64,000 nt of DNA from positions 124,001 to 188,000 of the forward strand of contig NW_024532765.1 in assembly GCF_016097555.1 (NCBI RefSeq), in the 5' to 3' direction. Position numbers and translations under genes: made by a program. Source of the stretch: Gigantopelta aegis. Its lineage: Eukaryota; Mollusca; Gastropoda; Neomphalida; Peltospiridae. The notes under the pieces are model-generated. The model searched no databases and was not told the DNA's origin. It saw nothing but the letters and a program-made list of their open reading frames with translations. Of the stretch, positions 9,689-23,100 are shown piece after piece; within the stretch, counting starts at the first letter, position 1, and every line of letters starts with the position of its first letter.

Positions 9689-12120
9689 TATCTATCAGGG
9701 CACTTTTATTCATTCTCTTCATATGATGTCACTGAATTTAGGAGCGAACCAAATGGCAAATTTATCAGCATTGTAGTCTGTCTTTTGAACATGATTTATT
9801 GTAATACAGGATACACTAAAATAAATATTCTGTTGCAAGACATATGGATATGATTGGACTTTACATTTGTGAGCGGTGTTTCAACCTCATATTGAATTAT
9901 TTCGAGGACTTTGATGGGGTAGGTCTACATGTTTATACCTGTTGCTAACATATTTTCACTTAAAGTTTTCATAAATACATAAAATAATATGCATTTACTA
10001 AAGGGTAACTATTATTTTCAAAAGATTTTCCAAAATTGTGTGATATTTTAAAGCAGTTAATGTTGTTTAAAATTGCATTTAAAAAATCAAGTCATTTCCA
10101 TCTTGTCTTCTTTATCAATTTTAGTGTCCCAAAAAGTATATTCAAAACAAAAATAAGGTACTTAAGATTATGATATAATTATTTCTTATGCATCTGCTTG
10201 CACCCTTTTGAGAACACAATTAAACTGAAGAGCAGACAATAGACACATGCTGGGGACTGCTGTAATCGATCAGTGACCGGACCTTACTTGGGGTGGGTGC
10301 ATGTTCAATGCTGCTAACGAAGTGTTAAAAAGTTACAATTGCACAAAATAATAACAAAATAGTAACAATAACATCATTTTCATCTGAACTTAGTAATTGT
10401 TTTGAAAATTATTTATATCGACGTTTAAATATAATGGAAGACCCGGAATTAATATATAACGAAAACACCACACGTGAGGCTAAGTGACAGAATATTGGAC
10501 GAGTTCGAATTTTGTCATCGTGATAAATCCTGGCTGTCCATAATAGTGTACATCTATCGTCTGATTTATCACGAAAATTAACCAATGGAAATAAGGCTTA
10601 TATGTAAGTTGTATTAGAATTTATTATACTACCTTAGTTGCCCTCAGCCAATGCTAATTTTCAACCCTACTACTTGAACATGCTTCTAGTAAAGCTACCA
10701 ACTTTATGTTTTAATTATAATTCCATAAATATTGTGCATGTTATCAGTTTTTGCTAATTAATGCAATATTTTGGTAATTAATCAAATGCCTCACATACCA
10801 AACTCTATAATTATCAGAAATACCTGCAAAGTTGTCATCTGCTATGTTGACATTATACCTGTCAAAGTTAGATGATATGTCATGTGAACAATAAAAATTA
10901 TGGATGACTAGTTGGATTACTGTACCTAGCTCTTATGTCATTCACAGCAAAGTTCTTTTAGGAAATTTCTGGTGGGGCCCTGTTACAGGAACATTTACAT
11001 TTAGTACAAATCAAAGTGGTTTAGTTGGTCAAGTTTTTGAAGATATATAATTCTGTACCTCTGTCATGGTAGCAATCCGAATTTTGGTGCCCTTAATTAA
11101 TACATAGGACACGAGGATTAGACATTAATCTTTGACAAGAACATAATATAAATATGTTGTCAGTTAAAACTGTTTATTGTTCTGAAAATGATTCGATATT
11201 GTTTAACAAGTTTTAAACATTTCATGATTTTATTTTCAAAATTATATATTGCATGGAGTGTAGACCCTACACTACTATAAAAAAACAACAACATAAAATA
11301 GACAGCCAGTGAAACTACATGTATATCGAAAACATATGACATTTGTTAAAATATAGTGAAAGCACCTGTACGACTTAGCGACATGTGTTTTGGAGGAAAA
11401 CTTGATGTTCATGAGAGATTATTGCTGTTTTTCACAATAAACTAATGTGACTTGAGATAGGTAAAGTATTATTGTATTTACAAAGTATTGTTTTTATTTT
11501 TTTTATTTTTTTTGTAACAAAAACACATGATGCAGGGGACTATAGCTATTTAAAAATCTGAGGTAACCAGAAGTCGGTTCACATGTTTTTTACCTAGCTA
11601 ATCAATTGTTCGGTTACGTGAATTATATTTGCGTAACCTGTGGGTTACCTGTCGGATACCTCAAAGTTATGTGGAAATCACATTTTAAATACATAATTTT
11701 TAGCTCAAACCTAAATATCAGCCCAACAGTACTAACTGAAACAAAATAGATGCACTTCCAGATTCTGTTTATTGTCTCGTTTTGCAGTGGTTAATTAAGG
11801 CGCTCAATCACAGATTTAGTGGGCCTTATTTCTCTAAATATGGATTATAAATGACAATTACATTAATTTTGAATACCACACCTTGCTGTTGTATCACCCA
11901 AAACATTTTAATTGAACCATGATTGAGGGAATCCCATGACAACCTGTGAGCAGCTTCATTTTTAAAAATTGGAACTCTTTTATTAGGAGTCTGAAACGTA
12001 CGACAAAACCAAGTATTGATGAGGCTATATATACGACAGCCGTGTAAAGTACCTTTGAATTGTATATACAGTGCACGGCCGCCGTAGAGCTTTCAAAATA
12101 ATTTAAAATATATTATTTCT
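9689..12120. other. AT-rich stretch without a gene
   Basis: No coding exon supported. A weak palindromic element may lie at about 11551-11665 (CTGAGGTAACC near one end, GGATACCTCAAAG near the other). GTGATAAATC and GATTTATCACG (about 10521-10575) form a small inverted pair. Confidence 0.4.
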
Positions 12121-12700
12121 TGACAACCCCCCCCCCCCCCCAAAAAAAAAACCCACGGCAAATACAGAAATAAAATAACAAATAGTTGAAACATAAACTC
12201 ACGATTTTTGTTTATTATTATTATTTGGTTTATTTTTATTTTTTATTGTTTTTATTATTGGTTTTGGGTTGTTGTTTTTTTTGTTGTTTTTTATGGAGCT
12301 ATCTTAAGGACCACTGCGGACGCGTGTGCAGGAATTTTGGCAAAGGGAGAGGGAGGGGTCAGACTGAGGTGAGCAACGTTTATAGGGGTTGACACGCTCC
12401 ACAGGACAATTATTGGGGGGAAAAACAACAGAAAACAAAATTTGCTTAAACGGGATTGAGCAAGCGATTATTATTATTATTATTATTTATTTTTATTTTA
12501 TTTATTTTGGGGGGATGAGGGGGAAGCAAGGGTTTGTTTGCTTTTGGTTTTTTTATGGAACTCCGTACACAGTACCACTGCAGACGCGTGTGCAGGGATT
12601 TTAGCATGGGGAGGTCTACACGGAGGCGAGCGAAGTTTACGGTGAGGGTCGAGACATGTTCCCCGAAAAATGTATCACCAAAAACATTTGCTTGTACAAG
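12121..12700. repeat. Low-complexity region with duplicated segment
   Basis: Poly-C/poly-A near 12127-12151 and T/G-rich simple sequence. The phrase 'ccactgcggacgcgtgtgcagg' near 12312 recurs imperfectly near 12573, each followed by a G-rich run, suggesting a diverged tandem duplication of about 260 bp. Confidence 0.5.
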
Positions 12701-12704
12701 GAGA

Positions 12705-13269
12705 TGGGTATGTGTGCATGTGTGAGACGGGTGGATACATGTAGTTTAACCCTGGGCTACACCTCACCCATGTGTGCGTATGTGAGATGGGCGGATACAT
12801 GTAGTTTACCCCTGGGCTACACCTCGCCCATGTGTGTATGTGTGCGTGTGTGAGATGGGAGGATACATGTAGTTTACCCCTGGGCTACACCTCGCCCATA
12901 TGTGTATGTGTGCGTGTGTGAGATGGGCGGATACATGTAGTTTACCCCTGGGCTACACCTCGCCCATGTGTGTATGTGTGCATGTGTGAGATGGGTGGAT
13001 ACATGTAGTTTACCCCTGAGCTACACCTCGCCCATGTGTGCATGTGTGAGATGGGTGGATACATGTAGTTTACCCCTGGGCTACACCTCGCCCATGTGTG
13101 CATGTGTGAGATGGGTGGATACATGTAGTTTACCCCTGGGCTACACCTCGCCCATGTGTGCCTGTGTGAGATGGGTGGATACATGTAGTTTACCCCTGGG
13201 CTACACCTCGCCCATGTGTGTATGTGTGCATGTGTGAGATGGGTGGATACATGTAGTTTACCCCTGGGC
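12705..13269 (+). repeat. Minisatellite, 60-bp unit, about nine copies
   Basis: The unit reads GATGGGTGGATACATGTAGT, then TTACCCCTGGGCTACACCTC, then GCCCATGTGTGCATGTGTGA. Three or four copies are lengthened by GTGTGTATGTGTGC-type expansions, the rest are exactly 60 bp. Because 60 is divisible by three and no frame hits a stop, both strands show long open frames; these are by-products of the repeat. Confidence 0.9.
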
Positions 13270-14020
13270 CTGCACAGACAGAAAACATTGTGGCACAATC
13301 ATTTTTGCTTAATACACAACATAATGTCCTCTAACCGTACTGATCTGCGAAACTAGCTCAACTGTTAGTACTGTTCCCGAATCATAGTTATTAATTATGC
13401 TTATCCATAAAAATAATGGTACACTGACAGTTCAAAAACACGCTGCTTAAGAATTATTTTGTTCTATCTGCACTTTTTCGAAATGTTGGGAAATTGAATT
13501 TGAAAGTTTGAGGTGTTGGTATTACTAAATAAGCTTTTATTACAAGGCACCAGGTATATCATATGTATTTTTAACTTGAACACTGTCAATTGGGCATATA
13601 AAATTCGACAAAATATTAGTAAATACTCCAAAACAACAAAATAAGACTTTGAGATAGAACATAATAATTACAACAAATGAAACTTACGCAGAAAATTATA
13701 CTGTTCTATCTGCTTTACAATAGATTTGCCCATAGGTTTCTTATAAAGTGGAATAGGCAATGAAAATTTCACATTTTCTTTATCCTGCAGCTTCCAGTAA
13801 GTGAAAACATATTTCGTAAAGATCAAATATACTTTAATAAATGATATCCATGTAACAAATAGAAAAATATTTAGTTTTTTTGTTTTTGGCAATGCAAACT
13901 ATAGCACTTAGTTATATGCCAACTCTGAAACGCATTAAATAAAATTAGTATTCTATTAAAACATGTGCTTTTAATAACTTGTAAAACAAAAACAAAAGGC
14001 CAACTTCTGGAAACTGTTTA
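13270..14020. other. Left part of an inverted-repeat structure; no gene
   Basis: Contains ATTATTTTGTTCTATCT (13453-13469), AGATAGAACATAAT (13652-13665) and ACTGTTCTATCT (13700-13711), which pair with inverted copies at 16194-16205 and 16234-16250. Confidence 0.5.
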
Positions 14021-14056
14021 ATGTTAACAGAGAAAACAATAATTCCATTTTGTAAT

Positions 14057-14754
14057 TTAGTTAGTGTTGATTTCTGCCTGTGGAATATTGTTCCATTCCT
14101 GAATAAGTGCTTGACGAAGTTCGTTGACGTTAGCGGGTGGGTTGGGACGACGCCTCAATCGTCTGTCCAGACTATCCCAGACATGCTCGATGGGGTTGAG
14201 AAACGAGCTCATTCAATAACACAACAGTCAGCATAGCGTTCATTTCTCCTACGGTAGACGCGCACCCTGCCATCACCACATTGTAAAGAAAATCTGGATT
14301 CATCCGAAAAAATAAAGGTATTTCAGCGTCGCCGTATCCAACGAGTGTGTACACGTGCCCAATTAAGACGATTTACACGATGACGTTGCGTTAAAACGCA
14401 TCCGACGTAAGGACGTCGTGCATGTAAACTGTTCTCCTGCAGACGATTACGAACAGTTTGCCCACTGATTCGGTTATTATGAAGCCCAGGTGTGTTAGCA
14501 GCAGTAGCAGTGGCAGTTTGGAATCGATTGCGCAAATGCGTGTTCATGATATAGTGGTCTTGACCATGTGTTGTAACACGCGGACGTCCACGACGTGGCA
14601 AGTCGTTGGTGCTTCCTGTCGTTCGAAATCTTACACGAAGATTTCGTATCGCTCGACTAGAACTCCCAACATGCCTTGCAACGTCTTCTGTCGACATGCC
14701 AGCATCAAGCATGCCAATCGCCCGTTCGCGTAAATTATTGGGTATTCTTGGCAT
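14057..14754 (-). pseudogene. Tc1/mariner-type transposase pseudogene with internal deletion
   Basis: From the minus-strand ATG at 14754 the frame gives an N-terminal helix-turn-helix pair (ERAIGMLDAGMSTEDVARHV, then SSRAIRNLRVRF), a basic linker (PRRGRPRVTT) and a second HTH segment (SGQTVRNRLQ). This is the bipartite DNA-binding domain of Tc1-like transposases. After about 143 residues the frame shifts. Remnants of the first catalytic motif (DESRF-like, near 14300) and of the C-terminus (LNPIEHVWDSL-like, near 14190, then ANVNELRQALIQEWNNIP) follow almost directly, so the central catalytic region with the second Asp is missing. The final stop is at 14059-14057. A terminal sequence TATACTGAACAAAAAAAGAA reads inward on the minus strand near 15069-15050. 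Not functional. Confidence 0.8.
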
Positions 14755-15199
14755 ACTAAAAATGCTACAATGTAAAAAATGTTAATTGTTTTACAAATTT
14801 TGAAGCGTTTTCGTTCACTTGACAACAATGTCAGTAAGACAAGTAAAACAAATTGACCGAATACTACACGGGACATGTCAAACCATGCATGCACGTGCAA
14901 ATTGAATTTCACGTTGTCGACAATTAACAGTGCAAAAATAATCGATAAAATTCATGAATCCTGATAATACAGCTCAAGGCTACCTATATAATTTCATTAC
15001 ACAATGAATTCTTTAACACAACAAATACTATATGTACAAATTGGAAGTTTCTTTTTTTGTTCAGTATACATTTAGAAAACCACCACAAAAAAGAAGAAAA
15101 AAACATAAAACAATCCTTAAACACATTGCAGAAGAAATGGGATCCGATGGAAAACAACTACAACATGTACATGTAATCTCGACTGTGGTAAATAAGAGA

Positions 15200-15335
15200 A
15201 TCATGATTTAGATGGTGGTAGGTACAACTGTAACTATAACTGTAAACGTAAATGTAACTGCAAACTTTAACTATAGCTACATATGCAAACTTCAGCTAAC
15301 TGTACCTATAATTGTGTCTGTAACTATACATGTAG
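15200..15335 (+). repeat. Degenerate hexanucleotide repeat (AACTGT/AACTAT)n
   Basis: About 130 bases built from imperfect AACTGTAACTATAACTGTAA-type units. Confidence 0.6.
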
Positions 15336-15345
15336 GCCATGTTAC

Positions 15346-15790
15346 CTAAGGGCATGAATTTAAGCATGGATTTATGATCTTGTCTTTTCTTAACTGTGGA
15401 ATCGGTTTTAACACAGACGGGGTAGGGAGTTGGAACTTAGTGTTTTGGTTTCTTGCTTTTTGTCGAAGATTACCTTCATCTTCCTCACCTGAAAATGATA
15501 ATTTAAAATGTGCTACTTTGGGTTTTCGAGATGAAATACTGATCATTTTCAATTTTGTGAAGGGTATATTATCAAACTTTACGCATTTTGATATAGACTG
15601 ATAATCTAAGAACATGTTGGCTTTCATTTGAATGATGACCATAGGCTGTCTACCGACTTGTTTCAACAAACGAACAACTCTTTGACCTTCAATGTCGTTT
15701 CCTTCAATTTTGCAGTGGAGATTATCTACTTCCTGAATTGAAGAGAGCCCTGGTTCACAAAAGTTTTGCTGAACAATTTGGACTCTAGAT
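15346..15790 (-). CDS. Unrecognised minus-strand coding-like stretch (about 145 codons)
   Basis: The frame is open from about 15790 to a stop at 15346. It reads FIARSRVQIVQQNFCEPGL, later IEGQRVVRLLKQVGRQPMV, FTKLKMISISSRKPKV, and ends in a charged, Pro-rich tail. Composition is protein-like (balanced hydrophobic, Lys/Arg and Glu content), unlike the surrounding AT-rich noise. No upstream Met exists in frame before 15669, so it would be an internal exon or a fragment. A good donor CAG|GTGAGG lies inside it at about 15489 and could end the exon at ...KLSFS, in which case the tail is intronic. It lies between the inverted repeats at 13453 and 16250 and may be transposon cargo. No family recognised; a retrocopy or pseudogene fragment is equally possible. 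Confidence 0.35.
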
Positions 15791-16564
15791 CTGGCGATAA
15801 ACTATTTCAATGCTGTGAGCGTGATAGAGTTTCTGTTTTGCGTGACATTTGAATCGGACAACAAAATAATGTTTTTGTTATCTCGGGGAAATCTGTTACA
15901 AACCTATCTAGAATTGCAATCAGTGCACTTGCCTACAATAACAATTTGGACATTTCAGCAGAGGATCCAAGGGGTGCGAATGACAATTTTTATCCTGAAT
16001 ACATTGTAATGAAACTTTGCATGTGTTTACTTTGACATTCCATTTTGGTTACAAACACAATAAACTTGTTTTTGGAGATATATTTGTACCTGATTTCAAT
16101 AGATTAAAATGACCGGTTCTGAACTTACCATCACCATCATCAAAGGATTTTGGTGTCACATGTCATATTTGATAACATATGACTGGTCAGCTAAGATAGA
16201 ACAGTTTAACATTAGGATCGAGTGATTATTTTGAGATAGAACAAAATAATGCCGTTAATATCTTTATTACAAGTAACAGTTTGCAACTGAAACCAGTTTC
16301 ATCTTCAAGATTATAATGTCAGCTTTCCAATGATACCCATGCGCATATCTCCATTTGACCCAATTTCGTCGATAATACAGTATAATTCTCAAGAAGTGAA
16401 CAGATAACATGTTTCCTTCCGACTGTTTCCAGTTACAAGCCCCCACTGTTAGTTTGTGTACTGTCCGTAGTTGGTGTGTGTGTATTTTCTTTTTCAGATA
16501 ATCTCAGAAGCTGATAATTTTATTTATTTATATGTATTCATTCATTCATTTATATAATAATAAT

Positions 16565-16589
16565 ACATGTAATAATAATAATAATAATA

Positions 16590-16672
<83 letters not shown>
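16565..16672 (+). repeat. (ATT)n microsatellite
   Basis: An AAT run followed by about 28 uninterrupted ATT units. Confidence 0.95.
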
Positions 16673-16673
<1 letters not shown>

Positions 16674-16710
16674 GTACTGCAGGGGCAATATTACACTATT
16701 CATATATGGT

Positions 16711-16967
16711 AGCAGGGTAAAATGGGTATGGCGCCATACCCAAATCTTATTGCAGATTTAAAAAAATTTTAAGTTAACCTTGACAAAATTAATGACTCTT
16801 TATTATTACTGTGTGATTTTCATAACCCTAACCCTACACCTAACCCATATTATTTTTTGGGGAGACCCCCATACCCCCTATCGACTGCTGTTGCATTCAG
16901 CAAACACATTGTAAATATTTAATTTCATAGTGCCATACCCAAAAAATTATTTCCGGCAGAAACACTG
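16711..16967. mobile_element. Short MITE, copy of the family at 43404-43626, left end damaged
   Basis: Matches the other copy over CAGGGTAAAA(T/C)GGGTATGGC, the 'gtatgattttc(t/a)taaccctaa' block, 'aggcccccatac' and the right end GGCAGAAACACTG. The outer part of the left inverted repeat is missing, probably lost to the adjoining ATT expansion. The CTAACCCTAACCC phrase inside is part of the family, not telomeric. Confidence 0.7.
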
Positions 16968-18270
16968 AGTAGGTGTCTATGGAAAACGTACACAAAAGGG
17001 TCCGCTAGATTCACATTCACCCCCCATTCCCCTGTTTGTAGTTAGTATGTATTCCTCTTGTTCCAAGTGGTTCGGGAATATGGATCAATCAAATGCTTAT
17101 TTACCGCCTATATACATTTTTGCTGTGTTTATAGGCAGCCCTTGTTAGAGGAGACCATATACACGGCCGTCGTATATATAGCCACTTCGTATATAAACAC
17201 CGTCTAGTACACAGTATTCTTTAAAAATGTAGTAATTCCTATTCCAAGCCATTTGTAATTACCCATGGGGTTATGGCATATTTTATATAATAATAAATTT
17301 GACAAACTGAAAAATGAATGCAGTGTTTAGGTGTTTAGATTTTCCCGCGAACAACAAACAATAAATTTATCTGTACATGCAAAGGCCTAACTAGTTGAAT
17401 CGTCGCCGTTTAAAATGCTTCTGTTGCTAAAATAAATTAATGTATAAGCTTATTATCATTCAGTACATGTTTATATATCTTTTTATAACTTATTTTCATA
17501 GGATGGTCAAGCGTTCTCGTTACACGAGCTTGGCAAATTGTTTTGTCATTGCAGTTATTCGGGGGGTTGCCCATCACGTGACAACAAAAATAATACATCA
17601 CACCTCTTCGCTCCAAATAGCCATTATTTTTACAAAATATCAGTAATTAGTGGGTTATGGTAGTTATGTAGATGGTTAAAAAAAGGTACTTTTAGCGACA
17701 AATCAAATGTATATATTTTAAGATAATACTTTGTTAGGTCATTAATTAGGTCAACCATCCGTGACAGAGCGCCTTTAAGTTACTTTCATTTTATCAATGG
17801 TACTTCTATACTACAGTGACATTCCAAATGTTTGTTTTTTAAAGCTCATTAAGTATTTTTCAACTTTTGTGACACTTTTGGACTTTTTCAACATTTCAAA
17901 AAAAATTATGTCTAATATATCCTTTACACTTTAGAGATAAAATAGCAGTAGATAATTTAGCCTTTTGTAAGTTTTAATTTCTGAACGTCTACAGGTCACA
18001 GCGTAACCGATATCATTTGCACTTCGCGTTAATTTAATTTTGCATAACCGACACGCGAATAGAATGGTGGTTCACGTGAAATATTGTGCACTGATGGCGC
18101 CAGGATACTTTTGTGCTGGCTAGGTGCCATTTTGCATTTTTATAAAATATTCTCCAAGAGGGTTGAAAGGATATGAGTAATTCAACAGCGTCATAAGTGT
18201 TATGATATAAAAGCAAACCTGGTGAAGTCATATTAATTATGTCACACACTTCGGAGTCTTCCATCCCTTA
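16968..18270. other. Stretch without a gene
   Basis: AT-rich. Phrases near 17155-17190 (acacggccgtcgtatatatagcc) echo inverted phrases near 12015-12085 and may be remnants of a shared repeat. No coding segment supported. Confidence 0.4.
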
Positions 18271-18452
18271 AAAGCCCCCGCACACGAGAGCTATATCAGC
18301 TGAGCAAAACGTTACTCGAGACTTTTTGCTAGAGTGACGTCATCGTGACAGTCGTAAGCAAACTAGCTCAATACTTAGCTCATCGTGTGGACTGACATTG
18401 TTATGAGCTGTCTGAAGTAACATTTTGCTCAAGTTGATAGCTCTCATTTACA
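18271..18452. mobile_element. MITE, about 180 bp
   Basis: Inverted ends: GAGAGCTATATCAGCTGAGC with AAAACGTTACTC on the left and GAAGTAACATTTTGCTCA with AGTTGATAGCTCTC on the right. No coding capacity. Superfamily not assigned. Confidence 0.65.
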
Positions 18453-20154
18453 AGAATATTCCGTAAAATAAAGTAAAATGGCAGACGGCAAAAAATGGCA
18501 TCCTTTTTGTCCTAGGAGATCTTTGCGAAATCGTTATAGCTAGGTAACATGTTGTTAATTGTTTAGGCAAAAAAAAAAAAAAATATTGTTTCCTATTACA
18601 TGCTGGAAAAATATAGGGTAGGTATAGGTAGGAAAAACATTTTATTTTGGAAAATAATTTTATTTATGGATATTAAATAAATGTATGGACTACCGGTATC
18701 CAAAATAACCTCTGCATGTATAGAAATGCATTATGCAAACCAACAATACCATTCATCACTGTTTTCCCTAGAAATGAAGTAAGGCATGGTAAAGTGACGT
18801 TTTGGGGGCATATTTTATGTGCAGTTTTAAATATAAGGGCTTTTTTTTCCATTATACAATTTTCAAAAGGACAAATACCTTATGGCCATTTTATTTTCTA
18901 TATCTATTTCATAACTTAATTAAAAAAAGGAAATATGTAGTACTATCCACATAGGTGTGTTTAAATGCTTCTTTTTACATGGGAAATTTATAAAAGGCAA
19001 GGCATTTTGATTTTGAGGGCAACATGGTGCTAACCTATCTGTGGGAGAGTACATACAAAAGACCATTTGCTGTTTAATAATAGGCAGAATTTAAGGTTTA
19101 ATACTCTCATACTAACACTTAACTTCTGTACTGGTCCAGGACAGACTTGGTTGAACCTTAATTGGATAGAAACCAGTAAATAAGTTATAACAATTTCTTT
19201 TAATGAAAACTGAAAAGAAGGGTTCTATATTTATCTGTCCAACAATAACATTTAAAAAAAAATTGTATGAATATTATCTTTCCTAGTGTATCTATAAAAT
19301 GGTAGACTTACCAATTTTATAATTTAATAATTGTTGAAAAGTAAAGTTTGTTTTATTTAACGTCATTAGAGCACATTGATTTTTATCTTTAATATCATCG
19401 GCTATTGGACGTCAAACACATGGTCATTCTAACACTGTTTTTAGAGGAAACTCACGAAGTTCCCAGTGACCACTTACAAAAAATAACGAAACGCATCGAG
19501 ATCTTACTGACATATTTAATCATTTGATCGGAACACCTCGCTACGCTAGATGTAGAGTAAATCGGAAAAGATCGCATATATTCATGAAAACAATTTTCCG
19601 ACTCTTTGCCCAATATCTCACGAAAGTTACCGAACTTCAATTTGAAGGGAAGTAACTCCATCAATCAATTGTTAGAAGAAAACATTTTGTGGCTAACGGG
19701 TCGCCCATAAAACTAAATTTGCGACAGTAAAACCACCGATATACATGTACGTCTGCAAATCGGAAAACACAGTAGGGATATCCCCTAAATGACACCAAGT
19801 TAGTGCTTGTGATAGTTTTGGAATGTTTTCGTGGAAATCGTTGTTATATTAAAAAAACCATCTTTGGATATACAAAAAAAGTTTTAGGGTCGGCAGGTTC
19901 AAATTAGGGTCAGTCGGGTAACTGGAAACAAACAATATTTTATGATACGCCTTATCATCTAGTATGTGGAATTTGTATCATTGTAATGGTTTTTTCACAA
20001 TTTCTCTCTGGACAAAAAATATCGTAATTAAAATTTATCGTAGAGGCAAACTAACTTGCATGTAGCGACAGCTTTGTTTTGTTTTGAGATATTTTATTGA
20101 TCAAAAAAGAATCAAAAGGATTTCACCACAGGCAGAGACTATATAAGTGCTCTC
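18453..20154. other. Stretch with repeat fragments only
   Basis: Around 19346-19445 lies a fragment ('taacgtcattagagcacattg...catcggctattggacgtcaaac') of a dispersed repeat whose other copy is near 62636-62700. Near 19020-19110 is a degenerate SINE-like segment ('ctatctgtgggagag...aaagaccatttgctg'). No gene. Confidence 0.5.
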
Positions 20155-23100
20155 CTAAACAAGATGGACATCAAGACAATATTCATAATCATATATATAT
20201 ATATAAAACATAATAACAATGTCCAATGGCATAAAATATTTAACATAATTAATATTTTTTAATATATATATATAGTAATAAAAGGTAGAGAGTAGATAGA
20301 ATAGAAATGGGATAGTTGAGAAAAAGTATAATAGTAATGATCCTATTGTTGGAGCTAACCTTATATGGGACAGTAAAATCAGAATAATAAGTGAGTTCAA
20401 CTCGAATCTCTTACTTTCAGCTATATATTTATGTACTGATTTAAAAATTAAATTGTTTTCTTCAATTGGTAGGTTTATTGACCCGGATAGTAGTAGATAA
20501 ATGTCTAAGATATCAAGGTAATTCCGTAACGATGCAAATAATTCATATCTTTGTCTGATGAACAGAGGGCAGACATTAAAATAATGAAAATTATCTTCAC
20601 AGTTATCTCCACATGCACAGCTTGGGCTATCAGAAAGATGGCTTAAAAATAAATGATAGTTTAAGTTGCTAGCATAGTTACGAAGCTGACAATGGATAAT
20701 GTTACATTTACGATTTCCATAAATATAGAAGATAGGATTGGGATTTCCCTTTTTTATTAAAAAAATGTATAGGTACAATGTACGCAGACATGGTTCATTT
20801 TGAGTTAAACTGTCAAGATTATTCCATAACTCCAAAGTATTAGGAATAAAGCTGTTTTTATATGAATTAGTATGGCATGTTGGTGGAGTTAAATGGACGT
20901 TGATTTCTGAGTGTAAAACGATTAGTGGGATTAACATAGAGCAAGATTTCATCCAGCAGATATTGAGGTGTTTCGCCTTTAAGTATTTTATGCATTAGAA
21001 TTAATTTACTATTTTTGAGACGTTTATATAAAGGTTCCCAACCAAGTTCCTAATATAGTCTGTCTAGAGATGTTCCTTTCCCAAGTCCTGTAATGATACT
21101 GGCAGCTTCAAGTTGCACTGACTCGATTGTATTGGATTCTTCAGCTGTACAATTATCCCAAATTATATTACCATATTCTAAGACTGGTCTTAAAAATGCA
21201 ACATACAATTTAGTTAGGGAATTTCTATTTAATTTATATTTTAACATACGTAGAATGTCGTTTACAAGCTTTAGTATATATGTCATTAATATGATCTGTC
21301 CATCTACCATTGGAGTTTAAAGTAAGCCCTAGATGTTTGTGGGAGGTTACATTATCAAGAGGAATTCCATTAAGATATAGCTTAGGAATATCAATATGTA
21401 GTTTTCTTGTGAATAACATTGATTTGGTTTTAGTTATACTAAATTCAACTCCCCAGCTCATGTATAGATTCTAAGACTTCATTTAGCATTTAGGCTGTAG
21501 AAGTATGGTCACTGACAATGCAGTATAAAGAGGTGTGTCGATCATCAGCAAATAATTTTATTTTATTAGATACATTGTCTACTACATCATTTATGAATAT
21601 TAAGAAAAGATATGGCTCAAGTATAGATCCCTGTGGTACTCCAGCATTGATATTCCTCCAATTTGAGAAGTAACCATTAAGTTTTACTTTCGGACAAATA
21701 ACTGCTGAACCAATTATGAAGATTATCACAGATACCATATTTCATTAGTTTAAAAATTAAACCTTTATGCCATACCCTATACAAATCTAATGTCCTTGCC
21801 ATTATCTAGTTTTTTAATTATATATACATGTTTGTATAGTATCATAAATAATTAGTAGCTGATTAGTTTTAGAATCTTTTGATCTGAAGCGTGACTGATT
21901 ATTAGTAAGAATATTATGATCATGAAGGTTTTTAAATATAATTTTTTTCTAAGATTTTGCCAAAGCAATTTGTTACAGAAATTAGTCTATAATTTGAGGG
22001 ACTCTTACATAATATCACCTTTACCTTTATATATGGCTGTAACATTGGCACACTTCCAGTCCCGTGGCACACAACCTAGTGAGAGAGATTTGTTAAAAAT
22101 TTTGGTTAGTGGTGTTACAAGGGACTGACAAATGGATTTTATTAACTTAGGTGACATATTGTCTGGTACCGGCGGTTTGTCGACATTAAGGGTTTTAATC
22201 TGATCGAGAACATCTTGTTCTGAGATTACAATATTAGATAATTTATATGGGGACAGTAGATTGATATTGGGTAGATTTGGTTCGTTTTCAATTCTCGATA
22301 TGGAGGCAAAATAATCATTTAACGCATTTGCTTTATCTCTTGGATGAAGGTGAATGTGATTACCATCAATAATTGGGCTTGATACTGTTTTTATTTCTGA
22401 ATTTGCTAATGGATTTTGCCAGTTTTCACCATTGGTTAATGGGGGTTGTTTTGTCCATCAGTGTATTTTGTAATTTTGTAATATAGTTTTGTTTGGCCTC
22501 TCTAATCATATTAACTCCCTTGTTACGATGTTCTCTGAAGTTTTTCCTTTGCTCAGGACTATTTTTAAGTTTAGCTTTTTTATGAGATCGGTTGCGTTTT
22601 CTAATGGCTTGCCTGATACCTTTATTTACCCAGGGTTTATCATTGGGACGTACACCAATAATCTTCTGTGGAATATATTTATTGATTGTGTGATTTAGTA
22701 CATTATTAATAATTTCGCTACATACATTAATATCATTTATGTTATCAAGTTTCTGGTCCCAGTCAATTTGTAATAAATGGGTTGTAATTAAATCATAATT
22801 AGCATTTTCATAATCTAATACTGTTTTTGTATAGGACTGTTCACGAAGTGAACTGAAGTGTATTTCAATAATTGATGGACAATAATCACTACAAAAGTTT
22901 GGCAGTACCATACTATTCCTAATAAGATCAATGTTATTGATAAAAATTGGGTCTAATAGTGTTGATGTGCTAGGGGTGATTCTTGTAGATTCGTGTATAA
23001 TATTTTCCAGGTCATATTTTCAATAGTTTGTGCAAAAGGATGATTGCGATGTATTTTAACAGGTCCTCGTTAAAGTCACCTACAAAATGTACAATGATAA

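Noticed and set aside
12942..13298. 118-codon minus-strand and 89-codon plus-strand open frames
   Set aside because: Produced by the 60-bp minisatellite, which lacks stops in several frames; no start or splice context.
15374..15601. 75-codon plus-strand open frame
   Set aside because: Complement of the more protein-like minus-strand stretch at 15346-15790.
16095..16185. Possible minus-strand exon (TPKSFDDGDG before a GTAAGT donor)
   Set aside because: All three frames close within a few codons upstream and no acceptor fits.
16826..16851. Telomere-like CTAACCCTAACCC phrase
   Set aside because: Internal part of a MITE family that recurs at 43404-43626, not a telomeric array.
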